NCBI GenBank assembly: GCA_025499625.1
Contig: JAFMVD010000022.1
Coordinates: forward strand, 24,102 to 88,101
DNA from: Carboxylicivirga fragile
GTDB taxonomy: Bacteria > Bacteroidota > Bacteroidia > Bacteroidales > Marinilabiliaceae
Reading direction: 5' to 3'
DNA length: 64,000 bases
The notes beneath the pieces were generated by a model, which made no database searches, had not been told where the DNA came from, and saw nothing but the letters and a program-made list of their open reading frames with translations. Made by a program: the position numbers and the translations under genes. This document shows positions 25,716 to 35,057 of this stretch, in pieces (the first letter of the stretch is position 1; every line of letters starts with the position of its first letter).

Positions 25716-26699
25716 ATGAGTGATAAACAACTAAAAAAGGGTATTGGTGAATTGTTCACTTCACCAAATGCTGATGATATGAGAGCCTTTCTGAAGGACA
25801 AGAGCAAGCAAATGAAAAACAAGCTTAGTTCTGTATCGGAAGCAATTGATCAATTTGTAAAAGATGGAGATTACCTCGCAATAGGTGGATTTGGTGGCGT
25901 TCGTATACCAACAGCTCTTATACATGAAATTATTCGTAAAGAAATTAAAAACCTTGGTTTTGCTGGTCACGTATCGACACACGATTGTCAGTTATTAAGT
26001 GCTGGTAAATCATTCAACCGCTGCGATGCGGCATATATTGTTGGCCTCGAAGCAAGAGGTTTATCGAAAAACTCGAGACGTATGTTTGAGTCGGGTAATG
26101 TAAAAGTTACTGAGTGGACAAACGGTGCCTTATCATGGCGATTCAAAGCTGCAGCTATGGGTTTACCTTATTTACCATCACGCACCATGCTTGGTACCGA
26201 TACTTTTAAGCGATCAGCTGCAATTGAGGTTGAATGCCCATTCACGCAACAAAAAATGGCTGCTTTGCCCGCTTTATATCCAGATGTAGCAATGATACAT
26301 GTGCACCGTGCCGATGTACATGGCAACTGCCAGATCGATGGTATTTTAGTGGCTGACGATGACATAGCAAAAGCTTCGAAACGTGTTATCATCACAACTG
26401 AAAAGATTATCTCGAATGAAGAAATCAGACGTGAGCCATCTAAAACAGTAATTCCATATTGGTGTGTTGATGCGGTAATTGAAATGCCTTATGGTTCCTA
26501 CCCAGGTAATATGCCAGGTGAATATTTCTCAGATGAAGAACATTTAGCCGATTGGCTGAAGGCTGAAAAAGATGAAATGCAGTTGGAGGAATTTATCGGA
26601 CATCACATTTTGTCGTCGAAGGACTTCTACGAATATCTGGAGAAAAATGGCGGCATGAATAAGATGCGAAAACTAATGCAAGCTGAACATTTGTATTAA
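25716..26699 (+). CDS. CoA-transferase subunit A (GctA-like)
   Basis: A 327-residue class I CoA-transferase alpha-type subunit, similar in length and pattern to glutaconate CoA-transferase GctA. Conserved segments are GDYLAIGGFGGVRIPTALI (about residues 50-68), LGTDTFKRSAA and AMIHVHRADVHGNCQIDG. In this operon it most likely activates the acetoacetate released by Kce to acetoacetyl-CoA, using another acyl-CoA as donor; exact donor and acceptor are inferred. It is 20 bp upstream of its partner subunit. Confidence 0.82.
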   Translation: MSDKQLKKGIGELFTSPNADDMRAFLKDKSKQMKNKLSSVSEAIDQFVKDGDYLAIGGFGGVRIPTALIHEIIRKEIKNLGFAGHVSTHDCQLLSAGKSFNRCDAAYIVGLEARGLSKNSRRMFESGNVKVTEWTNGALSWRFKAAAMGLPYLPSRTMLGTDTFKRSAAIEVECPFTQQKMAALPALYPDVAMIHVHRADVHGNCQIDGILVADDDIAKASKRVIITTEKIISNEEIRREPSKTVIPYWCVDAVIEMPYGSYPGNMPGEYFSDEEHLADWLKAEKDEMQLEEFIGHHILSSKDFYEYLEKNGGMNKMRKLMQAEHLY

Positions 26700-26719
26700 T
26701 CTTTTAAAACCAAGACAAC

Positions 26720-27496
26720 ATGGAAAATACATATAATCCAATGGAGTTGATGATTACGATTGCTGCACGTAACTTAGAAGACGGCGCAATGGTAGTGGTC
26801 GGAACAGGTGTTCCGGTAGCAGCAGCGATGTTGGCACAAATGACACAGTCACCAAATTTGACCATCCTTTTTGAAGCAGGTGGTATCGCACCACTTTTAC
26901 CTACCATGCCAATCTCAGTAGGTGACTCACGAACCACACATAAAGGTCTGAAAGCAACATCCATGGCTGAAATTATGGAATTGTGTCAGGCTGGAATCGT
27001 GGATTACTGCTTTTTAGGTGGTGCTCAAATCGATAAATATGGTAATCTTAACTCTACCCTAATTGGCGATAACTATGAAAAACCTAAAACACGTTTCCCT
27101 GGAAGTGGTGGTGCTAACGACTTAGCCTCACTTTGTTGGAAAACAATGGTTGTAACGCCTCAAAACAAAAAACGCTTTGCCAATAAGGTTGATTTTGTAA
27201 CTACACCAGGCTTTATTGAAGGCGGCACTTCACGTGTTGATGCAGGACTACCTGCTAACACTGGTCCTTACAAAGTAATTACCGACATAGGTGTTTATGG
27301 CTATCATCCTGATTCTAAAGCCATGATGCTTTTATCCTTACATCCAGGTAAAACCATTGATGATGTGAAAGCAAATGCAGAGTTCGAAGTGATCATTCCT
27401 GATAATTACGAAACAACTGTTGAGCCAAGCGAATTGGAATTAAAGCTTTTAAGAGAAAAGGTAGATCCATCGGGTGTAATAATTGGCCGAGGGTAA
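26720..27496 (+). CDS. CoA-transferase subunit B (GctB-like)
   Basis: A 258-residue beta-type subunit of a class I CoA-transferase. The active-site glutamate is probably E52 in TILFEAGGIAP, which forms the glutamyl-CoA thioester in this family. Other conserved parts are CFLGGAQIDKYGNLNST and FPGSGGANDLAS. Together with the preceding gene it forms a heteromeric enzyme; in this lysine operon the likely acceptor is acetoacetate. Confidence 0.82.
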   Translation: MENTYNPMELMITIAARNLEDGAMVVVGTGVPVAAAMLAQMTQSPNLTILFEAGGIAPLLPTMPISVGDSRTTHKGLKATSMAEIMELCQAGIVDYCFLGGAQIDKYGNLNSTLIGDNYEKPKTRFPGSGGANDLASLCWKTMVVTPQNKKRFANKVDFVTTPGFIEGGTSRVDAGLPANTGPYKVITDIGVYGYHPDSKAMMLLSLHPGKTIDDVKANAEFEVIIPDNYETTVEPSELELKLLREKVDPSGVIIGRG

Positions 27497-27514
27497 TAAA
27501 CTAAATGAAACTAG

Positions 27515-27557
27515 GGAACGGTTCTCTAATCAAAAATAGTGTTGAAAGAACCGTTCC
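27515..27557. repeat. Intercistronic palindrome upstream of kce
   Basis: GGAACGGTTCT at 27515-27525 pairs perfectly with AGAACCGTTCC at 27547-27557 around a 21-base A/T-rich loop. It lies wholly between the two genes if kce starts at 27584. Confidence 0.85.
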
Positions 27558-27583
27558 GTAATAAAATAAAAAAATCTACTATA

Positions 27584-28408
27584 ATGAAAAAAATGATAAT
27601 CACCTGTGCAGTATGTGGAGCAGAAACCACTCGCGAGCACAATCCAAACTTACCATTAACTCCCCTTGAAATTGCGGATGCAACTTTTGATGCCTACAAA
27701 GCAGGTGCATCCATTGTTCATCTTCACGTGCGTGACGAAAATGGCGGTCCAACTCAAGATCCTGAAGTTTTTAAAGAGGCCATTAAATTGATTCGTGAGC
27801 GTTGCGACATAGTTGTTGAAATTACGACTGGTGGTGCTGTGGGTATGAGCGATGATGAGCGTGTTGCTGTTATCGAAGCCATCCAACCAGAAATGGCATC
27901 TTTAGATTGCGGTACCGTTAATTTTGGTGATGAGTACATTGTTAATACACTTCCTACAATGCGTCGTTTCGCCAAAGAAATGATTAAGTATAATGTACGA
28001 CCTACATTAGAGTGTTTCGATATTTCTCACGTTGTGGCTGCTGACACTTTAATTAAAGAAGGACTTCTTAAGCCTCCTTACCATTATGGTTTTGTAATGA
28101 ACGTCCCAGGGGCCATTCCTTACGACATAGAGTTACTAAACTTATTAGTTAGCCGAATTCCTGAAGGTGCTAACTGGACAGTTATGGGCGTTGGTCGTGC
28201 TTGTGTACCAGCTCATTATGGGGCTTATGCACTTGGCAATGGCTTTATCCGTGTTGGCTTTGAGGATAATGTTTATTACGAGAAAGGCGTATTGGCAGAA
28301 AGCAATGCACAACTTGTTGAACGCACAGCCAAATTATCAAAAGATGCAGGTTACGAAATCGCAACGCCTGCTGATGTGAGAGAGATGTTGCAATTGAAGG
28401 GAATGTAA
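27584..28408 (+). CDS. kce: 3-keto-5-aminohexanoate cleavage enzyme
   Basis: Kce condenses 3-keto-5-aminohexanoate with acetyl-CoA to give L-3-aminobutyryl-CoA and acetoacetate. The 274-residue protein (start at 27584, MKKMIITCAVCGAE) has the zinc ligands His46 and His48 in IVHLHVRDENGGPTQDP, the same positions as in the characterised Cloacimonas enzyme, and the later conserved WTVMGVGRACVPAHYGAYALG. The upstream extension of the frame crosses the intercistronic palindrome, so the later ATG is preferred. The BKACE family has other substrates, but flanking kdd and kamA settle the assignment. Confidence 0.93.
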   Translation: MKKMIITCAVCGAETTREHNPNLPLTPLEIADATFDAYKAGASIVHLHVRDENGGPTQDPEVFKEAIKLIRERCDIVVEITTGGAVGMSDDERVAVIEAIQPEMASLDCGTVNFGDEYIVNTLPTMRRFAKEMIKYNVRPTLECFDISHVVAADTLIKEGLLKPPYHYGFVMNVPGAIPYDIELLNLLVSRIPEGANWTVMGVGRACVPAHYGAYALGNGFIRVGFEDNVYYEKGVLAESNAQLVERTAKLSKDAGYEIATPADVREMLQLKGM

Positions 28409-28512
28409 AAAGCCTATAGCCTATAGCTACTAGCTTATAGCTCTTTATTATCTATAAAAAATAAAGAATGCATTAAGCTAGTGGCCAGCAGCTAGTAGCT
28501 AATAGCTTTGAA
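28409..28512. repeat. Low-complexity AGCTA-type inverted repeat between kce and kdd
   Basis: The gap contains AGCCTATAGCTACTAGCTTA on the left and AGCTAGTAGCTAATAGCTTT on the right, which are imperfectly complementary across an A/T-rich centre. The same motif recurs at 29637-29672 and 35793-35822. Confidence 0.7.
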
Positions 28513-28517
28513 ATAAA

Positions 28518-29558
28518 ATGAAAACAGGAAATAAATACGGAATACATCGCGTTATTGAGCCACAAGGAGTTCTACCACAACCGGCTACAAAAGTTGATAA
28601 TAATATGAGTCAGCTTTTCGATAACGAGATTTTGATTGACGTTGATGTACTAAATATTGACTCAGCCAGTTTCACGCAAATAAAAGAACAAGCCAAAGGC
28701 AATACCGAAGAAATCAAATGCATTATTTTGGATATTGTTACTAAGCAGGGAAAAATGAAAAACCCTGTTACAGGATCTGGAGGTATGTTGATCGGATCAA
28801 TTGCCAAAATTGGTTCAGCTTTGCAGGGTAGTATCGACCTAAAAGAAGGAGATCGTATTGCAACTTTGGTTTCTTTATCGTTAACACCTTTGTTCATCGA
28901 AGAGATAATTGATATTAAACCAGAGATAGATCAGGTTAAGATCAAAGGGAAAGCTATTCTTTTCGAAAGTGGCATCTATGCCAAACTTCCGGCTGATTTA
29001 TCCGAAACATTATCATTGGCCGTGCTAGATGTGTGCGGTGCACCAGCTCAAACAGAGCGTTTGGTTAAGAAAGGTGACACCGTAGTAGTATTAGGTGCAG
29101 GTGGAAAATCAGGTATTTTGTGTTGTGCAGTAGCGAAGACTATTGTTGGCGATGATGGGCTTGTAATTGGTGCTGATTATTCCGATGAAAATATCGAACG
29201 TTTAATTCAGGTTGGAGTCTGTGATAAAGCTATAAAGCTAAATGCTACAGATGCGCTTGATTGTTATGAAACGATTGAAGCTATCACAAAAGGTGAGCTT
29301 GCTGATGTGGTTATCAACAACGTTAATATTCCAAATACCGAAATGGGAACCATCCTGATGTGTAAGGACAGAGGTACCGTTTACTTTTTCAGTATGGCAA
29401 CTTCGTTCACAAAAGCTGCTTTGGGTGCTGAAGGTGTTGGCAAAGATGTGGATATGTTAATAGGTAACGGATATGCAATTGGGCATGCCGACATGGCTAT
29501 TGATATTCTTCGCAAGGATGAAAAGATTAGAAAACTATACGAAGAGTTGTATACCTAA
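28518..29558 (+). CDS. kdd: L-erythro-3,5-diaminohexanoate dehydrogenase
   Basis: Kdd oxidises L-erythro-3,5-diaminohexanoate to 3-keto-5-aminohexanoate with NAD(P)+. The 346-residue protein has a central Rossmann dinucleotide motif VVVLGAGGKSGILCC (about residues 189-203) and the family N-terminus YGIHRVIEPQGVLPQPA. It lies between kce and kamA, as in known lysine fermentation clusters, and has the usual length. Confidence 0.93.
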   Translation: MKTGNKYGIHRVIEPQGVLPQPATKVDNNMSQLFDNEILIDVDVLNIDSASFTQIKEQAKGNTEEIKCIILDIVTKQGKMKNPVTGSGGMLIGSIAKIGSALQGSIDLKEGDRIATLVSLSLTPLFIEEIIDIKPEIDQVKIKGKAILFESGIYAKLPADLSETLSLAVLDVCGAPAQTERLVKKGDTVVVLGAGGKSGILCCAVAKTIVGDDGLVIGADYSDENIERLIQVGVCDKAIKLNATDALDCYETIEAITKGELADVVINNVNIPNTEMGTILMCKDRGTVYFFSMATSFTKAALGAEGVGKDVDMLIGNGYAIGHADMAIDILRKDEKIRKLYEELYT

Positions 29559-29687
29559 TTAGTCCGAAGTCCGATGCTTGAAAGCAGAAGGGAGAAGTCC
29601 GAAGAAATAATAAACAGATTTTTAAAAGCGCCGTGTCCATAGCTATTAGCTAGAAGCTGGCAGCTAGTTGCTTTAAAATTAAAACAA
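29559..29687. repeat. Composite repeat between kdd and kamA
   Basis: The 129-bp gap holds AGTCCGAAGTCCGATG and a further AGTCCGAAG, then AGCTATTAGCTAGAAGCTGG and CAGCTAGTTGC. The first type recurs in inverted orientation at 35855-35882 and the second type at 28409-28512. Confidence 0.65.
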
Positions 29688-30971
29688 ATGAAAATAAAAT
29701 TCTCAAAAGTCGATTATAAAAGCATTCCATTATTCAAGGATGTGAGCGTGGATGATTGGAATAACTGGAAATGGCAAATGCGTAATGCCATTCGCGACAT
29801 TCCAACATTAGAAAAAGTTCTTGAATTAAGCGAAGAGGAACGTGAGCACCTTTCTCAAACATTGGGTAAGTTTAAAATGGCTATCACGCCTTATTATGCT
29901 GCACTTATGGATAAGGAAGATCGTGAATGTCCAGTTCGTAAATTAGCCGTTCCAATCTTAAACGAATTACATATTGATGAATCGGACTTAAGTGATCCTT
30001 TGCATGAAGATGTTGATTCGCCAGTACCTGGATTAACACATCGTTATCCGGATCGTGCTCTTTTGCTTGTAACACACGAATGCTCGATGTATTGTCGTCA
30101 TTGTACGCGTCGTCGTATAGTTGGCGAAACTGATGAAGAGATGGGGAAAGGCAATCTTGAGAAAGCCTTTGAATACATTGCCAACACGCCCGAAATTAGG
30201 GATGTGGTTATTTCAGGTGGTGATCCACTAATACTAAGTAATAACCGTATCGATTACATTTTGACTGAGCTTCGTAAAATTGAGCATGTTGAAGTTATTC
30301 GTATCGGAAGCCGTATGCCTGTTGTATTGCCTCAACGCATAACCGACGAACTATGCAACATCATTAAAAAGCATCATCCGGTATATGTAAATACGCACTT
30401 CAATCATCCAAAAGAGATAACCGATGACGCGCGTGAAGCTTGTGAAAAGCTTGCTAACTGTGGTGTTCAATTGGGTAACCAATCTGTGCTTCTAAAAGGG
30501 GTCAACGATTGTTCAAATATCATGAAATCACTAATGCACAACCTACTGCGAATTCGTGTTAAGCCTTATTACATTTATCAGTGTGATTTGTCGGAAGGTA
30601 TTTCTCATTTCAGAACAACTATATCAAAAGGAATTGAGATTATAGAAAATCTGCGTGGACATACTTCTGGTATGGCAGTACCTACTTTTGTGGTTGATGC
30701 ACCAGGTGGTGGTGGCAAAATTCCGGTTATGCCTGACTACTTGATTTCACAAACTGAAAAACGTGTTGTATTGCGTAACTACGAAGGTATGATTACCAGT
30801 TACACGCAGCCTTCGGATTACCAAGGGCATAAAATGAAAGATTGTGATTTCTGTAATGATGAATCATTAGTAGCTAAAGATGGTGTAGCTAAGTTGCTAA
30901 ACGAAGGTGGTACAATTCGTCCGCAGTCAATGCGACGCGAGATTCGTACCAATGGTAACGGCAAGCATTAA
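29688..30971 (+). CDS. kamA: L-lysine 2,3-aminomutase
   Basis: KamA is a radical-SAM, PLP-dependent enzyme that interconverts L-lysine and L-beta-lysine, the first step of this pathway. The 427-residue protein has the 4Fe-4S cysteines C132, C136 and C139 in [13 protein letters not shown], and the PLP-binding [13 protein letters not shown] segment (lysine in GGKIP) with a C-terminal zinc-binding-like CDFCND. Length and motifs match clostridial and Fusobacterium KamA. Confidence 0.97.
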   Translation: MKIKFSKVDYKSIPLFKDVSVDDWNNWKWQMRNAIRDIPTLEKVLELSEEEREHLSQTLGKFKMAITPYYAALMDKEDRECPVRKLAVPILNELHIDESDLSDPLHEDVDSPVPGLTHRYPDRALLLVTHECSMYCRHCTRRRIVGETDEEMGKGNLEKAFEYIANTPEIRDVVISGGDPLILSNNRIDYILTELRKIEHVEVIRIGSRMPVVLPQRITDELCNIIKKHHPVYVNTHFNHPKEITDDAREACEKLANCGVQLGNQSVLLKGVNDCSNIMKSLMHNLLRIRVKPYYIYQCDLSEGISHFRTTISKGIEIIENLRGHTSGMAVPTFVVDAPGGGGKIPVMPDYLISQTEKRVVLRNYEGMITSYTQPSDYQGHKMKDCDFCNDESLVAKDGVAKLLNEGGTIRPQSMRREIRTNGNGKH

Positions 30972-30985
30972 TAAACAAACTCTTA

Positions 30986-31031
30986 AGGAGCGGCTCTCTC
31001 TATAAAATTATTAAAATAAAGAGCCGCTCCT
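30986..31031. repeat. Intercistronic palindrome between kamA and kamB
   Basis: AGGAGCGGCTCT (30986-30997) pairs perfectly with AGAGCCGCTCCT (31020-31031). One arm of the same sequence, AGGAGCGGCTCT, occurs alone at about 1370-1381, showing that it is a dispersed element. Confidence 0.85.
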
Positions 31032-31048
31032 ACATTTACTTTAAAACA

Positions 31049-31915
31049 TTGCAGATAAAACCTTGGACATATCATTTTATAGGTGCCACTACTTTCATAC
31101 TTGGAAGTAAAAAAAATGCTGGCAAAACAACTTTTATGAATGTGGCTTTAAACCAGATTCGTAAAGTTGAAGCACCTGCATTTGCAACCATTGGTGTTGA
31201 TGGAGAAGGCAATGATTTAATTGATGGCAGAGCCAAACCTCTAATAACAACACTTCCGGGCGATTATCTGGTAACCACTCGTCCTTTATTGGATAAAAGC
31301 AATGGTCTTTTTGAACTTTTAAAAGTATTCCCATACAAAACTGTTCTTGGCCAATTAGTGGTAGCAAAAACACTTCGCGGCGGAACCATCGAATTGGTTG
31401 GCCCCGAAAACAATGCTCAGTTATCCGATATAATTGACTTTTTAAAGAATGAAATCAAGTGCCAAACAATAGTGATAGATGGAGCAGCAAACCGTCTCAC
31501 TCCTGTTAGTGCCATATCAGAAGCGGGCTTCTTTTACGTGCAATACGTCGATAAAAGAAACATGAATAAAGCACTTGAAAATCTAAAATTGCTATGCTTA
31601 TCTGCATCGTTTCCTATTTACGACAAATCGCAAAAGGAAACACCATATAAAATTGATGGGGCACTTACAGCTAATAAAATATCCACCATACCTGACAAAA
31701 CTAAAACCATTTCTATAAACAACCTTACATCAGTCTTTCTACCCTTCAAACAACTAAAAGCGTTAAGTCAGAAACATAATATTTTGGCAGAAAACAACTG
31801 CAAACTCAACGCCTTTGTTCTTGTAACGAAAGATGTTGAAAAACTAACTTTTAGAAAACTGTATGAGCAGTGCAATCTAAACATCGAATTAATTGACAAT
31901 CCTTATGGGCATTAA
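31049..31915 (+). CDS. kamB: Lysine 5,6-aminomutase reactivase subunit KamB
   Basis: 288 residues with a P-loop near the N-terminus (FILGSKKNAGKTTFMN, about residues 17-32). The start is a TTG codon; no ATG lies upstream in frame before the palindrome. In known lysine clusters a P-loop protein (KamB) and a MutS-like ATPase (KamC) precede the 5,6-aminomutase genes and are thought to reactivate the enzyme after damage to its adenosylcobalamin. The function here is by context. The 3' end overlaps kamC by 23 bp. Confidence 0.78.
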   Translation: MQIKPWTYHFIGATTFILGSKKNAGKTTFMNVALNQIRKVEAPAFATIGVDGEGNDLIDGRAKPLITTLPGDYLVTTRPLLDKSNGLFELLKVFPYKTVLGQLVVAKTLRGGTIELVGPENNAQLSDIIDFLKNEIKCQTIVIDGAANRLTPVSAISEAGFFYVQYVDKRNMNKALENLKLLCLSASFPIYDKSQKETPYKIDGALTANKISTIPDKTKTISINNLTSVFLPFKQLKALSQKHNILAENNCKLNAFVLVTKDVEKLTFRKLYEQCNLNIELIDNPYGH

Positions 31916-33500
31916 TAAAGTCATAGAATTTACCGAGTTCAATTGGTTTTACGAGAAGTACAAACCACTGACTCCTTATGGCATTGATGCAAAAATAAAG
32001 TGTCGATTCATTACTAATGCCAACGAACTTAATAAAATACATGCCATCGGTGAGACGGTATTAAGTTTTATTGAGGAAGACAATAATGCTGTCCTAAAAA
32101 TAGAGCATCATTTAAGCAGAATAGATCGTTTAAATGATTTGGATAAAGAGGTATTCGATGCAGCTGATTTATTCCTAATAAAAAAATTACTTATCCATTT
32201 TAAGGCAGTCGCTTCCATTATGCCAAACATTTGGAAAACGATTTTTAATTCAGAATTTAATTCACAAAAGCTACTTACTGAATTAATGCCTGATAATGAT
32301 GATTCGGAAGCTTTTCACCTCTCATCATCGTTTAGTGATGAGCTTCTAGAAGTCCGTAATAGAATTTCTCAAACCGATGAGCTTCTCAATAAAATAAAAA
32401 AAGAAACACTCAGTGATATAAAAGATAAATTCGAGCTTGATTTTGAAAGCAGGGAATTCATTCTGGTCGATCAAAATAAATCAGAAAAACTAGACTCTGC
32501 ACTTCTTTACATTGAACTATATGATGCCAACCTTTTAAAAGTAAAAGCACTTTTCCCAAAATCATACACAATTGCCCAAATGGAAAAGAAAGCTCTATTA
32601 CAACAAGAAGCGGAAGCAGAAGTTAAGGTACTAAAGCGACTAAGTGCTAGTGTTTCTAAAGAGAGAGAACAACTAAAACAATATATAGAAGTAATTGAAA
32701 ACATTGACTCGCATTTGGCTAAAGCGCGTGTTTCGAATTTATTCAATCTAATAAAACCAGAAATAGATGACTGCGATGGACTTCAAATCGATGAAGGAAG
32801 ATTTCTTTCATTGGAAGCCAGGCAAAATAGAAACGGAGCCAAATACACGCCACTTAGCGCTACTTTCGATACTAACACCTCACTCTTATCCGGATCAAAT
32901 ATGGGAGGAAAGACTGTGCTTTTTAAAACCATTGGATTTCTACAACTGCTTACCCAATTAGGTTTTAGAGTGCCCGCATTAAAGTTCAAAACCAAACTAT
33001 ATGATTCCATTCATATACTTAGCACCTATGAAAATAAAGAAGTTGAAGGTTTGAGTTCATTCGGACAAGAAGTATTTAGCTTATCATCAGCGCTTGAAAA
33101 CGAAAATAAAACCACCTTAATTCTGGCTGACGAATTAGCCAAAACAACTAATGCTACTGAGGCAAAAGCCATTTTATATGGTGTGTTAAAATGGGTAGCC
33201 TCGCATACTAACTATACCGGATTTTTCTCTACACATTTCATCAAACTACCAATAATAGAAGGCGTTGGTAAATATAGAATGAAAGGTTTGAACCGAAAGG
33301 AATTTGAAAAACATTACCTCCACAATCAGGAGGAAACCATTGAAGATAGAATTAAACTCATCAACTCATTTATGCAATTTGAAGTGGAGATTGACAAGCA
33401 AGAAAGCTATAAGCAAGATGCCTTGAGTATTGCCAGTTTGCTGGGTTTAAATAAAGATATTATTAAAAATGCAAATGATTATTTAGGGAAGACAATATGA
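31893..33500 (+). CDS. kamC: Lysine 5,6-aminomutase reactivase ATPase KamC (MutS-like)
   Basis: 535 residues. The C-terminal half is a MutS-family ATPase domain: Walker A in LLSGSNMGGKTVLFKTIG, Walker B in TLILADELAKTTNATEA, and a conserved FFSTHFIKLP. A long helical lever-like region precedes it, but the MutS mismatch-binding and connector domains are missing. Sandwiched between kamB and kamD with overlapping ends, it is the KamC-type reactivase candidate, not a DNA repair protein. Confidence 0.83.
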   Translation: MTILMGINKVIEFTEFNWFYEKYKPLTPYGIDAKIKCRFITNANELNKIHAIGETVLSFIEEDNNAVLKIEHHLSRIDRLNDLDKEVFDAADLFLIKKLLIHFKAVASIMPNIWKTIFNSEFNSQKLLTELMPDNDDSEAFHLSSSFSDELLEVRNRISQTDELLNKIKKETLSDIKDKFELDFESREFILVDQNKSEKLDSALLYIELYDANLLKVKALFPKSYTIAQMEKKALLQQEAEAEVKVLKRLSASVSKEREQLKQYIEVIENIDSHLAKARVSNLFNLIKPEIDDCDGLQIDEGRFLSLEARQNRNGAKYTPLSATFDTNTSLLSGSNMGGKTVLFKTIGFLQLLTQLGFRVPALKFKTKLYDSIHILSTYENKEVEGLSSFGQEVFSLSSALENENKTTLILADELAKTTNATEAKAILYGVLKWVASHTNYTGFFSTHFIKLPIIEGVGKYRMKGLNRKEFEKHYLHNQEETIEDRIKLINSFMQFEVEIDKQESYKQDALSIASLLGLNKDIIKNANDYLGKTI

Positions 33501-35056
33501 TGGATTCGAAACTAAATCTTGATAAAAGCAAAATTAAGAAAGCCAGGCAGCTATCGAAAGAAATTGCCGGCCCTGTGAATGAGTATATTTCGCAACATAC
33601 AACGGTTGCCATTGAACGTGCAACGCTTCGTCTGCTTGGTGCTGATGGTGTTAGCAAAGATGAAGTACCTGTGCCTAATATGGTGATAAACAGTTTAGGT
33701 GACAAAATACAATATGGTGCGGCTAAATACTATATCAATGCGCTCATTCGTAAAAATGTATCGCCACAAGAGCTAAATGAACTAATAGCTGATGGACTGG
33801 ACATTTCGAGCATCGATTTTACTGATCAGAAGCTTATTGATCAAAAAGCCGAAGAGCTCGTTGAAGGAGCTGCCAAACGTATTAAAGAAAATGTAGCTTA
33901 CCGCTCGGGCAAGATTGACCAATACAAGGAAAAGGAAAACAGTCCTTTACTTTACCTCATCGTTGCCACAGGTAATATTTTTGAAGATGTAAAGCAAGCG
34001 CAAGCTGCCGCTAAGCAGGGAGCTGATATTATAGCCGTAATTCGCACTACTGGTCAGAGCTTACTGGATTTTGTTCCTTATGGCGCAACAACCGAAGGTT
34101 TTGGTGGAACTTATGCAACGCAAGAGAACTTCAAAATAATGCGTAAAGCTTTGGATGAAGTTGGCGAAGAAACTGGTAAGTACATCCGTTTGGTTAATTA
34201 TTGCTCTGGCCTTTGTATGCCGGAGATTGCCGCCATGGGTGCACTTGAGCGTTTGGATATGATGCTGAATGACTCGATGTACGGTGTGCTTTTTCGCGAC
34301 ATTAACATGTATCGTACCTTTGTCGATCAGAAGTTTTCGCGCATGATTAATGCCTTTGCCGATATCACGATTAACTCAGGCGAAGATAACTACCTAACTA
34401 CATCTGATGCCTACGAAAAAGCATATACGGTAACTGCATCGCAGTTCATCAACGAGCAATTTGCCTACGATTCAGGATTACCTGCAAAATTAATGGGATT
34501 GGGTCATGCCTTTGAGATCAATCCACAAATGGAAAATGGTTTCTTATACGAAATGGCACAGGCTCAAATGGCGCGCGAAATATTCCCCGAAGCGCCATTG
34601 AAATATATGCCGCCAACCAAGTACATGACAGGCGATATTTTTAAAGGCTTTATTATGAATGCCATGTTTAATTTCATAGCCAAATCTACCAACCAAGGTA
34701 TATTGTTATTGGGTATGCTTACCGAAGCTATTCACACGCCATTTATGCAGGATCGCTTCCTGGCTGTTGAGAATGCTCGCTATATCCTCAATAGTACAAA
34801 AGATTTTTCCAACGATATAGAGTTCAAGAAAGATGGCATAATGCAAACCCGTGCTCAGGATGTGTTGGATCAAACCATCGAGTTTCTTGAAAACATCAAC
34901 CAGCAAGGACTATTTGATTCTATCGAAAATAAAATGTTTGCTGAAGTAAGTCGACCAAAACACGGCGGTAAAGGTTTTGATGGTGTAACAGAAAAAGCCA
35001 AGGATTATTTCAATCCTGTGTATAAGTATTTAGAAAACGAATTAGGATTAAAATAA
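33497..35056 (+). CDS. kamD: Lysine 5,6-aminomutase alpha subunit
   Basis: KamD forms the catalytic TIM barrel of the adenosylcobalamin- and PLP-dependent D-lysine/L-beta-lysine 5,6-aminomutase, which here converts L-beta-lysine to L-erythro-3,5-diaminohexanoate. The 519-residue length is typical, and conserved stretches include IAVIRTTGQSLLDFVPYGAT and VNYCSGLCMPEIAAMGALER. The start codon overlaps the kamC stop (ATGA); a second ATG directly follows, so the true start may be 3 bp later. kamE follows after 1 bp. Confidence 0.96.
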   Translation: MMDSKLNLDKSKIKKARQLSKEIAGPVNEYISQHTTVAIERATLRLLGADGVSKDEVPVPNMVINSLGDKIQYGAAKYYINALIRKNVSPQELNELIADGLDISSIDFTDQKLIDQKAEELVEGAAKRIKENVAYRSGKIDQYKEKENSPLLYLIVATGNIFEDVKQAQAAAKQGADIIAVIRTTGQSLLDFVPYGATTEGFGGTYATQENFKIMRKALDEVGEETGKYIRLVNYCSGLCMPEIAAMGALERLDMMLNDSMYGVLFRDINMYRTFVDQKFSRMINAFADITINSGEDNYLTTSDAYEKAYTVTASQFINEQFAYDSGLPAKLMGLGHAFEINPQMENGFLYEMAQAQMAREIFPEAPLKYMPPTKYMTGDIFKGFIMNAMFNFIAKSTNQGILLLGMLTEAIHTPFMQDRFLAVENARYILNSTKDFSNDIEFKKDGIMQTRAQDVLDQTIEFLENINQQGLFDSIENKMFAEVSRPKHGGKGFDGVTEKAKDYFNPVYKYLENELGLK

Positions 35057-35057
35057 A

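Noticed and set aside
31893..33500. MutS mismatch-repair protein
   Set aside because: Only the ATPase core and helical lever are present, and the gene overlaps kamB and kamD; the KamC reactivase explains it better.
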